A stretch of DNA of 64,000 nt from Bartonella tribocorum (GCF_002778015.1 NZ_NJPP01000001.1:165768-229767); one strand, 5' to 3'. Positions 49,599 to 58,388 are shown, numbered from the stretch's first letter. Made by a program: numbers and translations. The notes: generated by a model from the sequence alone, not told the origin.

Positions 49599-50690
49599 TT
49601 ACGGTTTTTTTATAGAATAGTGTGCGCTTTTTTTATACGGACTATGGGGTTTTCTTAGTGGTTTTACTGTTATTTTAGGTGTCTGTGGCGTACGAATGAG
49701 ATGTACTGCTAAGGGATGAGAAAAAGAAGGAGGAGGCGTGATAAAAGGTGAGGTAAGAATAATATTTCCTTGATCATCATAGGAATTGGCATGCATTTTT
49801 ATGGCTTCAGGCGTGCATGTTTGTTGTCTCATATTTTGGGCTTGTGTTATGTTGCTTCCATAAGGTTTTAATGTGGCTAGTGTTAATTGGGGGCTTCCTT
49901 GGTGCAAGAATCCTATTTCGAGAAGTTGTGCCGCTTTTTCTTCCCTTTTACTTATGTTGTTAGCGCCTAGAATGACAGCAATAATTGTGCGTTTATTGCG
50001 GGTGGCTGAGGCAACAAGATTAAAACCAGAGGCGCAAATAAACCCTGTTTTCATACCATCTATTCCATAAAAACGGCCAATGAGGTTGTTTGAGTTATGC
50101 TGGATTTTTCTATTATTACCAAAATCAATGGCTGGAATAGAAAAATAATGAGCATATTGTGGAAATTCACGACGTATTTGGACAGCTAAAAGAGCAATAT
50201 CGCGTGCGGTGGAATAGTTTTGAGGATCTGGTAATCCACTTGCATTCGCAAAATGGGTGCCAAACATGCCTAAACGTTTTGCTTCGCTATTCATTTTGCG
50301 TACAAAAGCTTTTTGTGAACCAGCAACAGCTTCACTCATGGCAATGGCCAAATCATTGGTCGATTTAACCATGGTGATACTTAAGGCTGTATCAAGTGTG
50401 AGGACAGAACCAGCTTTATAGCCAGAACGATACGAGGGAGCTTTTGCGGCATATTCACTGATGGTGATAGGTTTGTTGGGTGAAATTTCTCCTCGACTCA
50501 TAGCACGAAAAATAACATAAGCGGTCATTAATTTTGTTAAGGAAGCTGGATACCAACGCTCAAAAGCTTGATTATGTTTTAAGATATGTCCTGTTGTAAC
50601 ATCAACAGAGATAAAGGGCTGCGCTAAAGCAAAAGTGCTCGACAAACTCAAGATGAAAGAAAAAAATAAATTATAGAAAAAACGTTGCAT
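49599..50690 (-). CDS. dacF: D-alanyl-D-alanine carboxypeptidase (PBP5/6-type)
   Basis: 363 residues with a signal peptide (MQRFFYNLFFSFILSLSSTF, cleaved near ALA). The penicillin-binding motifs are SxxK in WYPASLTKLMTAY, SxN in TMVKSTNDLAIAM and KTG in IDGMKTGFICAS. It removes the terminal D-Ala of peptidoglycan pentapeptides in the periplasm. The C-terminus after about residue 275 is Pro/His-rich and low in complexity, without the usual amphipathic membrane anchor that I can see. Named dacF by family resemblance only. Confidence 0.87.
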   Translation of the reverse strand: MQRFFYNLFFSFILSLSSTFALAQPFISVDVTTGHILKHNQAFERWYPASLTKLMTAYVIFRAMSRGEISPNKPITISEYAAKAPSYRSGYKAGSVLTLDTALSITMVKSTNDLAIAMSEAVAGSQKAFVRKMNSEAKRLGMFGTHFANASGLPDPQNYSTARDIALLAVQIRREFPQYAHYFSIPAIDFGNNRKIQHNSNNLIGRFYGIDGMKTGFICASGFNLVASATRNKRTIIAVILGANNISKREEKAAQLLEIGFLHQGSPQLTLATLKPYGSNITQAQNMRQQTCTPEAIKMHANSYDDQGNIILTSPFITPPPSFSHPLAVHLIRTPQTPKITVKPLRKPHSPYKKSAHYSIKKP

Positions 50691-50867
50691 GAGTTTAAAT
50701 CGAGTTCCTTCTTATTCATTATTTAGAATTGTTTTAATGTAGGATATAAAGCTTTTGAGTCTAGCATAGAAAAGACAGATGGTTAATTGCTGTATCAGTT
50801 GTGACTTAGGGATAATAACCAGCACTCATCTTTACGTTCCCCTTGAATTTGGTTTGATGGTTTGAGT

Positions 50868-51050
50868 ATCTCAAGAAATACTTTTTAAATAATGAAGATT
50901 GTACAAAATTTAAGATTCTTGAGAGGAGAGATATTTTTCAGAAAGAAAAAAGCAAGTACAATCATACGTTTTTCCTGCTATTCTATTATTTAAAATATTT
51001 GTTTACAATGATAATTTACCGTTTTTATATGTTTTAATGAGGCCCCCCAA
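50868..51050 (-). mobile_element. Relic of integrase central region and 5' end (copy R9)
   Basis: 50868-50905 (ATACTTTTTAAATAATGAAG) is a decayed copy of the MRHLHYLKD-coding stretch seen in R7. Beyond it the bases AAGCAAGTACAATCATACG match the arm-binding region, and ACAATGATAATTTACCG near 51003 matches the leader's AT block. It faces away from R10, so the two share this AT block. Confidence 0.42.
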
Positions 51051-51059
51051 TATCGTCAG

Positions 51060-51370
51060 CTTTTTTCATTCCAAATCTGTTCCAGATTGAATAAATCAAA
51101 AAACTATCCGCTTGCACATTACAAGCGGGAAGCCTGCGTGGATAAAACTGTACAAGAAAGGCATGCATCTTATCAATAGTCTCGAGTACCAAGGACTATC
51201 GCAATTTTGGTATTGGCAAAAGAGGGGGTGATGGTGCGGGCTTGCTTCTTCAAAAGCGTAAAAATGGGGATGCTCAACAGATTTGCCATTATACCATTCA
51301 TAATCAACATTGTGAAATGGGTTGAGGTGCCATAAGAAATGTCTCCTTAAAATAACCCTTATATTGAGAT
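51060..51370 (+). mobile_element. Relic of integrase 5' end with leader hairpin (copy R10)
   Basis: Leader: TTGAATAAATCAAAAAAC, a clean hairpin CCGCTTG-CACATTA-CAAGCGG (51108-51128) and CGTGGATAA (51137-51145). The fragment then reads LNSLEYQGLSQFWYWQKRGG and GAGLLLQKRKNGDAQQICHY in shifting frames, again DUF4102. It is more similar to R11 than to the other copies. Confidence 0.55.
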
Positions 51371-51589
51371 GGTCTATAAGAGATGTTTGTATCCTTTGCT
51401 TAATTCTTGCCTATACATTAATTTCATTTGTGACGACGAATAATTTATACAATATAAGAAGAAAAAATAATTTTTCTGTATGGGATATTATTAATTGATG
51501 TTTTTTCTTTAAATAAGTTGTTTGTTTTTCTCTTTATTTTACCCCTTAGCGAGTATTTTTAAAACTGTTTGTGAATAAGTATAAAGTTT

Positions 51590-51970
51590 TTCAGTTCATT
51601 TATGCGCTCGTTTTAAAGAAATATCTACCAGTTTTCATATCTCTTTTAAAACATCGCTTGTAGGCACTATAATCTTTATATGAAGAAAGATATGGGTACT
51701 TACCATTCATTATTCGCTATCAATGTTGTATTTGTGAAGGAGCAAGCTAGCACCATATTTACCGGTCCCCAAGTGCGACAGTCTTTGGTACTTGAGACGG
51801 TTGATAAGAGGTATGCCTTTCTTGTAAAGTTTTATCCACGCAGGCTTGATCACTTGTAATGCACAAGCAAATAATTTTTATTAATTCAACATGAAACAAA
51901 CTTGAAATAAAAAAATCTTATGGCATTGAGGGGAATTCAAGTTAAAAATGAAAATATCTTTATCAATCAA
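51590..51970 (-). mobile_element. Relic of integrase 5' end (copy R11, inverted relative to R10)
   Basis: The minus strand matches R10 through AGCCTGCGTGGATAAAAC, TTTACAAGAAAGGCAT, CAAGTACCAAAGACTGTCGC and GGTGCTAGCTTGCTCC. The DnaA-box-like TTATCCACG lies at 51832-51840. R10 and R11 point toward each other and are separated by about 220 bases with no gene. Confidence 0.52.
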
Positions 51971-52107
51971 TATATTGTATGATATTTAAACAATTTTAAA
52001 GGGAAAAAGAATTCTTTCTCAAAAAAATTCATATATTAATCTTACCTGTTTTGCTGTCTATTTAGTATAATTTTTTTACCTCCCCTTCTGTATCTGTATA
52101 TTGTAAA

Positions 52108-52141
52108 CTTAAAACTCCTGCTAAAAAGCAGGTGTTTTAAG
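52108..52141. terminator. Symmetric terminator-like hairpin
   Basis: CTTAAAACTCCTGCT pairs with AGCAGGTGTTTTAAG around an AAAA loop (15-base arms with one T-T mismatch). A-rich and T-rich ends suit termination in both directions. It stands at the left border of the long inverted repeat. No intact gene is next to it. Confidence 0.5.
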
Positions 52142-52149
52142 TATCAAGA

Positions 52150-52350
52150 TGAGAGGCTAGCGCCTCTCAAACTCTCTGTGCACTCACCAAAATCATGATC
52201 TCAAAGCCGTGCTTTTGGAAACTAACAATCCTTTGGTTTTTAGGATCAAGGCAACCCCTTTTGGGCGCCTAACGGCGACCTTGACCCAAAACCAATACGG
52301 TTTGTTTTTACGTTCCAGCACGGTGCCGAAATCATGATTTCTTGGGAGTT
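52150..52350 (+). repeat. Left arm of a long inverted repeat
   Basis: Matches the reverse complement of 52700-52915 with many mismatches and some gaps. Shared words include AAATCATGATCTCA, GCGCCTAACGGCGACCTTGA, CGGTTTGTTTT and AAATCATGATT. The outer end GAGAGGCTAGCGCCTCTC is a small palindrome, followed by AAACTCTCTGTGCACTCACC. Confidence 0.7.
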
Positions 52351-52699
52351 TCTTATGGCGCTAAATGGAGGAAATACGGCTTTTTCGATATGGATTTTGC
52401 TCCCCAAAATTACGTTTTTAAATAAAACGTATAATTGCACCTTCAAAAAATCTTTCAAAGAAAGACATTTTTCAAGAGTGCATAAAATGCGCATTGGAGA
52501 TTTTTCAAATTTGAGAGAGATTCAAAAATGCTTTCAGTAGCAAATATAGTTTTTGGTTTGTGATGTTTTTGTGAAAATGATCTTTAGGAATTTAAAATAT
52601 TCTATATTTGGCTTTAAAAAGCTCTGTGAGAGGTTTTTAGTTTAGAAACAGGTAGACGTAGTTTTTTCATTAAACGCATTCTAGGGATAAATTTGGCGC

Positions 52700-52915
52700 C
52701 AACAGAGACGTTTTTCATATAATCATGATTTCTAGCCGCATGAGAAGGATAAAACAAACCGTTTGTTGTCTTTAGTCAAGGTCGCCGTTAGGCGCCCCGA
52801 AGGGGGTACCTTGACCTTAAGAACAAAAGGTTTGTTAATCCCTTCGATAAACGTGGATCTGAGATCATGATTTTGGTGAGCGTACAGAGAGTTTGAGAGG
52901 CGGTAGCCTCTCATT
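52700..52915 (-). repeat. Right arm of the long inverted repeat
   Basis: Reverse-complement partner of 52150-52350. It carries its own outer palindrome GAGAGGCGGTAGCCTCTC (52895-52912) and the words TCAAGGTCGCCGTTAGGCGC and GAGATCATGATTTTGGTGAG. The spacer between arms (52351-52699) has no recognisable gene. The arm lies 55 bases from the RepL-like pseudogene. Confidence 0.7.
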
Positions 52916-52969
52916 CTATTGATTTTTGGATGAACGGAGTGAGTACTAATTAGCTAATTACGTTAGTTT

Positions 52970-53375
52970 TTATTTCAAATAATCTTCGAAATCTACTTGA
53001 TTATCTAGATCTATTTCTAGGGGTTTACTACTCTCGTATATACTCCGTATTCCAGAGGTTTTAATACGATTTCTAAAATCTTTTTCAATAGCCATTTTAT
53101 GATTTTTTGCACTACCCTTCCAACCAAAGTTTGGATTAAGACGAGAAGATCTATTAATACCAATACGAAGCTTCTAAAAGGATATCCATGGTTATTAGTC
53201 TTTTTACACTTCGGTTGAAATGATGCCTAGCAATACCGATCCTTTGAGCTAATTCTGTTTGATTGACGACCAATAGATTTTCTAAATCAAGACGAGAAGC
53301 TAGAATGAAAAATACTTTGAGGTCATATCCGTTTAAATTACTTTCTGTTATAATAGTCACCGGATGTTGAGCCAT
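52970..53375 (-). pseudogene. Frameshifted RepL-like plasmid replication protein
   Basis: The first piece (53375-53154) encodes MAQHPVTIITESNLNGYDLK and a winged-helix region VVNQTELAQRIGIARHHFNR, then stops. In a second frame the minus strand continues GINRSSRLNPNFGWKGSAKN to a stop at 52970. RLNPNFGWKG is a motif I associate with RepL-type replication proteins, where it follows the winged helix directly. Removing one base in the TTGG near 53160 joins the two into one protein of about 135 residues. The 5' end may also be damaged, since an upstream frame ending VLEMNGVQW overlaps. It suggests a decayed plasmid or phage replicon. Sequencing error is the alternative explanation. Confidence 0.62.
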
Positions 53376-53535
53376 TGCACCCCATTCATTTCCAAAACCA
53401 TTTTATCTTTTAGATACAACATTTTTTATACCGTCCATGGATTTTATAATTTTGAATGAGAAAGCTTGAAATATCTCCCTTATAATTTTGTTTCATATGC
53501 TTTCATTTAATACATAAAATGATGTTTTTTATCAC

Positions 53536-54342
53536 TTAAGGTTGTGTTTCATAATATTTTAGTTTTTGAAGCTTCTGGGCAGCAGATGGTGGCATAGGAG
53601 GAGGGGTAGGATCTTGAGCTGCTAAGAGAAGCAGTTCATCACACGCTTCTTCAGTTTTTTGAACAAGTTGATTTAGAAAGTCACGTTTGCTTAAACCAGC
53701 TTCTATTGGAGGAAGAATACGAACACGAATTGTTCCGGGATAGCGGCGGAAATTATTGCGTGGCCAATATAAACCAGCATTGTGCGCAATAGGGACAACT
53801 TGAAGTCCTAATTCATTATAGAGTGCGACAATTCCTGACTTATAATCTGGTTCTTGACCAGGTTGTCGGCGTGTTCCTTCGGGAAAGATTAAGATTTGGC
53901 GCCCTTGTTTTACTTTTTCTTTTGCTTTTTCTATAATCATTTTTAACGCTTTTATGGGCGCTGTACGGTTAATGGGGATAATTTGTGTTTTTGCCATATA
54001 CCAGCCAAACAATGGAATCCACATCAATTCACGTTTTAAAATGAGAGTGGGATCATCAAAATAGGGAACAAGACTGAAGGTTTCCCATGCAGATTGATGT
54101 TTTGGAGCAATGATATAGGCTCCTTTGGGGAGATTCTCTAATCCTTCAATTTCATAACGTGTACCTGCGATGTATTTTTGCAAAAAAAGTGTAACACGTG
54201 CCCATGTTTTAGGAACAATCCATGCCTTTTTGCGGGGCATTAAAAAATAAACAGGAGCATAAAGAACCATTTGTATGAAAGTTGTTATATAAAAAGCGAA
54301 CGTAAAAAGAATAGAACGAAGGATAAGCACGATATTTTCCAT
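53536..54342 (-). CDS. plsC: 1-acyl-sn-glycerol-3-phosphate acyltransferase
   Basis: 268 residues. An N-terminal membrane helix (ILRSILFTFAFYITTFIQM) precedes the acyltransferase domain: APKHQSAWETF is the HxxxxD-type motif with Glu at the acidic position, LIFPEGTRRQPG is the phosphate-binding motif, and VVPIAHNAGLYWP the third block. It makes phosphatidic acid at the inner membrane. HxxxxE in place of HxxxxD is, as far as I recall, common in this branch. Divergent from thiD. Confidence 0.9.
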   Translation of the reverse strand: MENIVLILRSILFTFAFYITTFIQMVLYAPVYFLMPRKKAWIVPKTWARVTLFLQKYIAGTRYEIEGLENLPKGAYIIAPKHQSAWETFSLVPYFDDPTLILKRELMWIPLFGWYMAKTQIIPINRTAPIKALKMIIEKAKEKVKQGRQILIFPEGTRRQPGQEPDYKSGIVALYNELGLQVVPIAHNAGLYWPRNNFRRYPGTIRVRILPPIEAGLSKRDFLNQLVQKTEEACDELLLLAAQDPTPPPMPPSAAQKLQKLKYYETQP

Positions 54343-54446
54343 TTTATATCTATCAGAAGACTTCGTATATAATATAATTTACATGAGAAAACATCTTCTT
54401 TATGTTTTTTTAAGCATCTATTTAAAAAACAGAAGGAAAGAGGTTG

Positions 54447-55304
54447 ATGGAATTACAGAAAGATAAACTTTTTATTCCACGGATTTTATCTATTGCGGGA
54501 ACAGATCCTTCTGGTGGTGCTGGAATGCAAGCGGATTTGAAGGTTTTTTCAGCTATGAAAACTTATGGTATGAGTGTGGTGACAGCTGTTGTTGCACAAA
54601 ATACTCAAGGTGTGCGTTCTTTTCAAGCATTAGATGCTTCTTTTGTTGCAGATCAAATTGATTCTGTTTTTGAGGATATCCGTGTTGACGCTGTTAAAAT
54701 TGGTATGGTAGCAAATGCTCAGATTGCACAAGCTATTGCAGAACGTCTTGCTTATCATAAAGCACGTCTCATTGTTTTTGATCCGGTTATGGTTGCAAAA
54801 AGTGGTGATGTTCTTTTAAAACCTGATGCTATTGAAATTATGCGTGATGTTCTTGTGCCGATGTCAACTTTGATTACGCCGAATTTGCCTGAGGCGGCAC
54901 TGTTATTGGGATGTGAAGTGCAATGGTCTTTAGAGACTATGTATCAATATGCTCCACGACTTTTGGCGCTAGGGTGTCATGCAGTTCTATTAAAAGGGGG
55001 ACATTTGAACACGCTTACCAGAAACAGTACAGAAAATTACGATTGTTCTAGTCCAGATCTTTATTACGACTGTGAGGAGACAATCACTCTTGAAGCTTCA
55101 CGTATCATAACGACCAATGATCATGGTACAGGTTGTACTCTTGCGGCAGCAATTGCAGCACTTTTGCCGACAACACCATTGATTTGTGCGGTAAAAAGAG
55201 CAAAATCTTATCTCAATAATGCTTTAGGGGCTTCAACTGTTTTGCAAGTAGGTAAGGGGCGAGGGCCGCTTCACCATTTTTGTGAACTGTGGGATGAAAA
55301 ATAA
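54447..55304 (+). CDS. thiD: Hydroxymethylpyrimidine / phosphomethylpyrimidine kinase
   Basis: 285 residues from the ATG at 54447 (an adjacent TTG at 54444 is also in frame). ILSIAGTDPSGGAGMQADLK begins the ribokinase-like fold; DPVMVAKSGD and TPNLPEA are substrate and nucleotide regions; NDHGTGCTLAAAIA carries the catalytic Asp/anion hole. It makes HMP-PP for thiamine synthesis or salvage. No thi operon partners are near, which suits a salvage role. A slightly longer segment near residues 192-205 (NSTENYDCSSPDLYYD) is an insertion compared with E. coli. Confidence 0.92.
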   Translation: MELQKDKLFIPRILSIAGTDPSGGAGMQADLKVFSAMKTYGMSVVTAVVAQNTQGVRSFQALDASFVADQIDSVFEDIRVDAVKIGMVANAQIAQAIAERLAYHKARLIVFDPVMVAKSGDVLLKPDAIEIMRDVLVPMSTLITPNLPEAALLLGCEVQWSLETMYQYAPRLLALGCHAVLLKGGHLNTLTRNSTENYDCSSPDLYYDCEETITLEASRIITTNDHGTGCTLAAAIAALLPTTPLICAVKRAKSYLNNALGASTVLQVGKGRGPLHHFCELWDEK

Positions 55305-55316
55305 AGGAGAATCTTA

Positions 55317-55880
55317 TTGAATATAGCGATTATTTTGGGATCTGTACGTCAACCTTCCTTAACAAGAACTTTAGCCTGTTATTTAGCAGATTGCTTAATG
55401 AAGCGTGGTGCATCACTTCATTGGGTTGATTTACGTGATAACCCTTTGCCAATAACAGATCCAGATTATCATCACAAAGTCGAAGCTAATCCAAGTGCTG
55501 CGGTACGACAGTTTGTAAAAACCATCGCAGCTGCCCATGGTATTATTCTCGCAAGTCCTCTTTATCAAGGATCTTATTCAGGGGTTTTAAAAAATGCTCT
55601 TGATAATTTATCCTATAATGCCTTTTTAAATAAACCTGTTGGGCTTATCTCTCATGGAAGTGCTGCTAAAAGGTGTTCACAACCGTGTGAGCATTTATTG
55701 CCGGTGGTGCGCACGCTTTATGGTTATGCCCTCCAATGTCAAGTCGCTTCGGCCAAAGAGGATTTTGCATCAGATGACGAAGGTCGTACTTGGAAAGTTA
55801 TAAGCAAAGAAATACAAACACGTTGTGAACGGCTTGCTGATGAAATGTGCATATTTTTACAACAAAGAGGTGGCGTTTAA
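55317..55880 (+). CDS. NAD(P)H-dependent FMN reductase family flavoprotein
   Basis: 187 residues from a TTG start at 55317, with GGAG 8 bases upstream. IAIILGSVRQPSLTRTLACY is the FMN-phosphate-binding loop and ASPLYQGSYSGVLKNALDN the flavodoxin-like FMN region. GLISHGSAAKRCSQ follows. The subfamily (SsuE, azoreductase or chromate-reductase-like) cannot be decided. 12 bases after thiD and 18 before the next gene, so the three probably form one transcript. Confidence 0.85.
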   Translation: MNIAIILGSVRQPSLTRTLACYLADCLMKRGASLHWVDLRDNPLPITDPDYHHKVEANPSAAVRQFVKTIAAAHGIILASPLYQGSYSGVLKNALDNLSYNAFLNKPVGLISHGSAAKRCSQPCEHLLPVVRTLYGYALQCQVASAKEDFASDDEGRTWKVISKEIQTRCERLADEMCIFLQQRGGV

Positions 55881-55898
55881 AGCAAAGAGGGAGGGGAT

Positions 55899-56399
55899 AT
55901 GAAAAAAAAGGATACGCAATATCGTTATTTAGTCGTAGGTGGTACTGGGGTGCTTTCTCCTTTGTGTCAATCACTAGAACCACAAGAGGTTATTATTGCT
56001 GCACGTTTTTTTTCTCATAAAACCCTGCTTGAGGCATTACAAAAACAACATCTGTGCGTCCCCTTGGATTATGATTGTGCGGTATCACAGGCACAATTTT
56101 TAGAAGCTGTGAAGCAATGGCATGGTCTAAAATATTGCGTATTATGGATTCATTCACCTGCGCATGCATTTTCTTGCGCACTCATTGAACAGTTGGCTCT
56201 TTTGCCTAAACCCCCGTGTATTCTTCATATTTTTGGTTTCAATACTCATGATCAAATGATTGTTGATTGTGCGCGTAAGAACAAGGTTGATTTTATACCC
56301 ATTAAATTAGGACGAAAAACAACGCCTAATGGTTGGCGATGGCTTACCCATCATGAGATAAGCCAACAGGTATTAGATGCAATGAAAGATCGTGAATGA
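55899..56399 (+). CDS. Rossmann-like protein (atypical short-chain dehydrogenase)
   Basis: 166 residues. YRYLVVGGTGVLSPLCQSL near the N-terminus resembles a nucleotide-binding GGTG loop. There is no YxxxK catalytic pair of classical SDRs, and the protein is shorter than they are. Similar small proteins occur in Firmicutes and some Rhizobiales annotated as short-chain dehydrogenase, from memory. Function unknown. It is the last gene of the thiD group; a ribosome-binding GAGGGGAT precedes the ATG. Confidence 0.7.
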   Translation: MKKKDTQYRYLVVGGTGVLSPLCQSLEPQEVIIAARFFSHKTLLEALQKQHLCVPLDYDCAVSQAQFLEAVKQWHGLKYCVLWIHSPAHAFSCALIEQLALLPKPPCILHIFGFNTHDQMIVDCARKNKVDFIPIKLGRKTTPNGWRWLTHHEISQQVLDAMKDRE

Positions 56400-56909
56400 A
56401 CTAAAATTATGATTATTTGAGATGGTGAGTGGGGTTAGACTTTTTGTATATTCTTTTTAAATATTAATACTTGTTATGAAGAACAAAATTTAAAGCTGGT
56501 TATTGATCACTTTATAGAGAGCGTCTATGCCGAATTGTTTTGTAAATTATGGGCTAGCAACAGCATGGTTGATCGTAAATTGCTTATAGCTGAATAGTAT
56601 ACTTTATTTATTATTGGGCATTATGATCGCGTGAGATAAAATGGCGGAATATTTATCAGGAAGATTTTATTAGGTTTTAGAGATTATGCTAGATTTGAAA
56701 TATTATGGCAATGGTGGTTCCAATATTGTATTCTGCCAGATGCTCATAGTTTGAATATGCAGTTTGCCAAGAATTGAGATCAAGAGCGTTTGTTTTGCTG
56801 GTCTAATTGTCTTCTTAAAATTTTGTGTTTGCTTATTTATAGAAACAAAAAGAATGCTGTACATGAAAAGAGTGGAATCGCAAGTCTTCGTTTTAGATTA
56901 AATCCATAC

Positions 56910-57040
56910 ATTCAATTTTAGCAGGACTTTAAATGATCTTTGAAAGGACTTTGAAGACTCTTTGAAAAAAGAAATTGATGCAAAATCTTCTATCAAATTA
57001 TGCAAAACCCAATGACAAACGACAGATACACTTCATAAAA
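56910..57040 (-). repeat. Inverted copy of the dispersed repeat at 46300-46440
   Basis: On the minus strand this reads GTTTGTCATTGGGTTTTGC, AAGATTTTGCATCAATTTC, TTCAAAGAGTCTTCAAAG. It parallels 46330-46430 with about two thirds identity by eye. The flanking 56400-56910 has no gene: it is AT-rich with scattered stops in all frames. Confidence 0.48.
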
Positions 57041-57290
57041 GCGCAAATTGGCACCATCATACGCTTTGCTAGCCTTCAATATTTATTCCAGTCCTTGATC
57101 CTTGAAATGATTCATAGGCATTTTTATTCTTTTCTTATACAATTTTTTCACACATCAATTTCGTTTATGATGCGTAAAAAAAGAATTTTAATTGATTCAA
57201 ATGTGACGAGAATCACGCGTGAAAAGTATTTGAATTTCATGATTCAATTTAAAAATTTATCATTTTTAAATCAATATTTAATCTAGGAAT
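57040..57290 (-). mobile_element. Relic of integrase 5' end with leader (copy R12)
   Basis: ATTGATTCAA at 57191-57200 and the reverse AT block AATTTATCATTTTTAAATC (57252) give the leader. The start-like stretch reads MPMNHFKDQGLE and continues past GCTAGCAAAGCGTATGATGG toward the arm-binding region (GCACCATCATACG on the plus strand). All frames are broken. The rest of 57290-57695 has nothing I recognise. Confidence 0.5.
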
Positions 57291-57695
57291 AAAACATATA
57301 AAAGGGGTAAGAAACAGAAAGATGCCTGAGAAGTTGGATTGTTTATATGCGGGCGTTGGCTGGTTTCTTTATCTTTTAGAGAAGTCCGTTGAAAAAATTC
57401 CTATTTTAGAAAAATGCATGATGAAGTTTTTTTATGAATAGATAAATAGTTATCCACGTTAGGGAATGCGTTTTTTCATATCTCGGGAAGAATGGAGAAT
57501 GACATGCGTTAAGTGTTGTTATTATTTTATTTGCTTTGCTTTCAATGGTGTTACAGCTGTTGTCTTTAAAGAGAGACTAATGCTTTGTTAAATATTTTTA
57601 TCTCTATACTGCCTTTTTTGTATCATGGAAAAAAAGATTATTTGAAGTATTATAAGAGGGTATGATGAATTCTTATTTTTGTTTTTAAGAAGAGG

Positions 57696-58388
57696 CTAGA
57701 AATCAAGATCCGCATAGTGAGAACTTGCAACAATGCCGCGGACACGATCTGTTAAAAGAGAACGAAAAGAAGGCCGTGATTTAATCCGCATATACCATTC
57801 TTTGGCAGCAGGGGATTGTTCCCAGTCAATTTCCCCTAGAAAGTCAAGTACAGAAATAGCAGCAGCGGCTGCTAGGTCAGCATAGGATAGGGCGGAACCG
57901 ACTAAGCTATCGCGAGAGGCACAAAGCCAATTGAGATAGTTCATATGGGGTGGAATATTAGCCCGTGCATTGCGTAAAATTTGTGAATTGGGAGCTCCAC
58001 CGCCAATGGCGAGGGGCATTTCACGTTTATGGATTCTTTCTCGTACAATATGGCGCGTTGCTTCATTTTCAAATTTATTTAAAAACCAATCGTTGAGCCG
58101 GCGTACTTCCGCACGGTCTAAAGGATTTTCTGGAAAGAGTTTATTTTCTTGTCGTAAACTTCCATAGGTTTCATCTAAATATTCGCAAATAACAAAGGGA
58201 CCTGATAATGGAACCTCATGTTCATCGAGAAAAACAGGAACATAACCAGCAGGATTGAGAGCAAGAAATTCGTGTCTTCTAGCCCATTCATATTCTTCAA
58301 TCAGTTGGGTGGTTACACCATATTCCCCAAGAATGAGGCGTATGAAGCGCGAAGCAGTGGATAGGGGCGAGTGAAAAAGTGTCAGCAT
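57696..58388 (-). CDS. Glutathione S-transferase family protein
   Basis: 230 residues. The N-terminal thioredoxin-like domain begins MLTLFHSPLSTASRFIRLIL, with the catalytic Ser/Tyr position at SPLS, and VPLSGPFVICEYLDE is the glutathione-binding ESxxI-like segment, here GPFVI. The helical C-terminal domain ends with SPAAKEWYMRIKSRPSFRSLL, a common GST motif. Substrate unknown; detoxification is the family role. It stands alone, 140 bases from engB. Confidence 0.85.
   Translation of the reverse strand: MLTLFHSPLSTASRFIRLILGEYGVTTQLIEEYEWARRHEFLALNPAGYVPVFLDEHEVPLSGPFVICEYLDETYGSLRQENKLFPENPLDRAEVRRLNDWFLNKFENEATRHIVRERIHKREMPLAIGGGAPNSQILRNARANIPPHMNYLNWLCASRDSLVGSALSYADLAAAAAISVLDFLGEIDWEQSPAAKEWYMRIKSRPSFRSLLTDRVRGIVASSHYADLDF

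Noticed and set aside
52246..52494. 82-residue minus-strand frame, and a 60-residue one at 52732-52914
   Set aside because: Both fall in or across the long inverted repeat. They share only what the repeat itself shares, and neither resembles a protein family I know.
45522..53535. CRISPR array in the repeat-rich region
   Set aside because: The repeats are long, diverged, in both orientations and irregularly spaced; there are no short regular repeats and no cas genes.
56975..57286. 103-residue plus-strand frame
   Set aside because: It overlaps integrase relic R12 on the opposite strand, has no ribosome-binding site, and shows Ile/Phe-rich random composition.
57450..57458. TTATCCACG as a second origin signal
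   Set aside because: A single isolated 8/9 match with no cluster around it.
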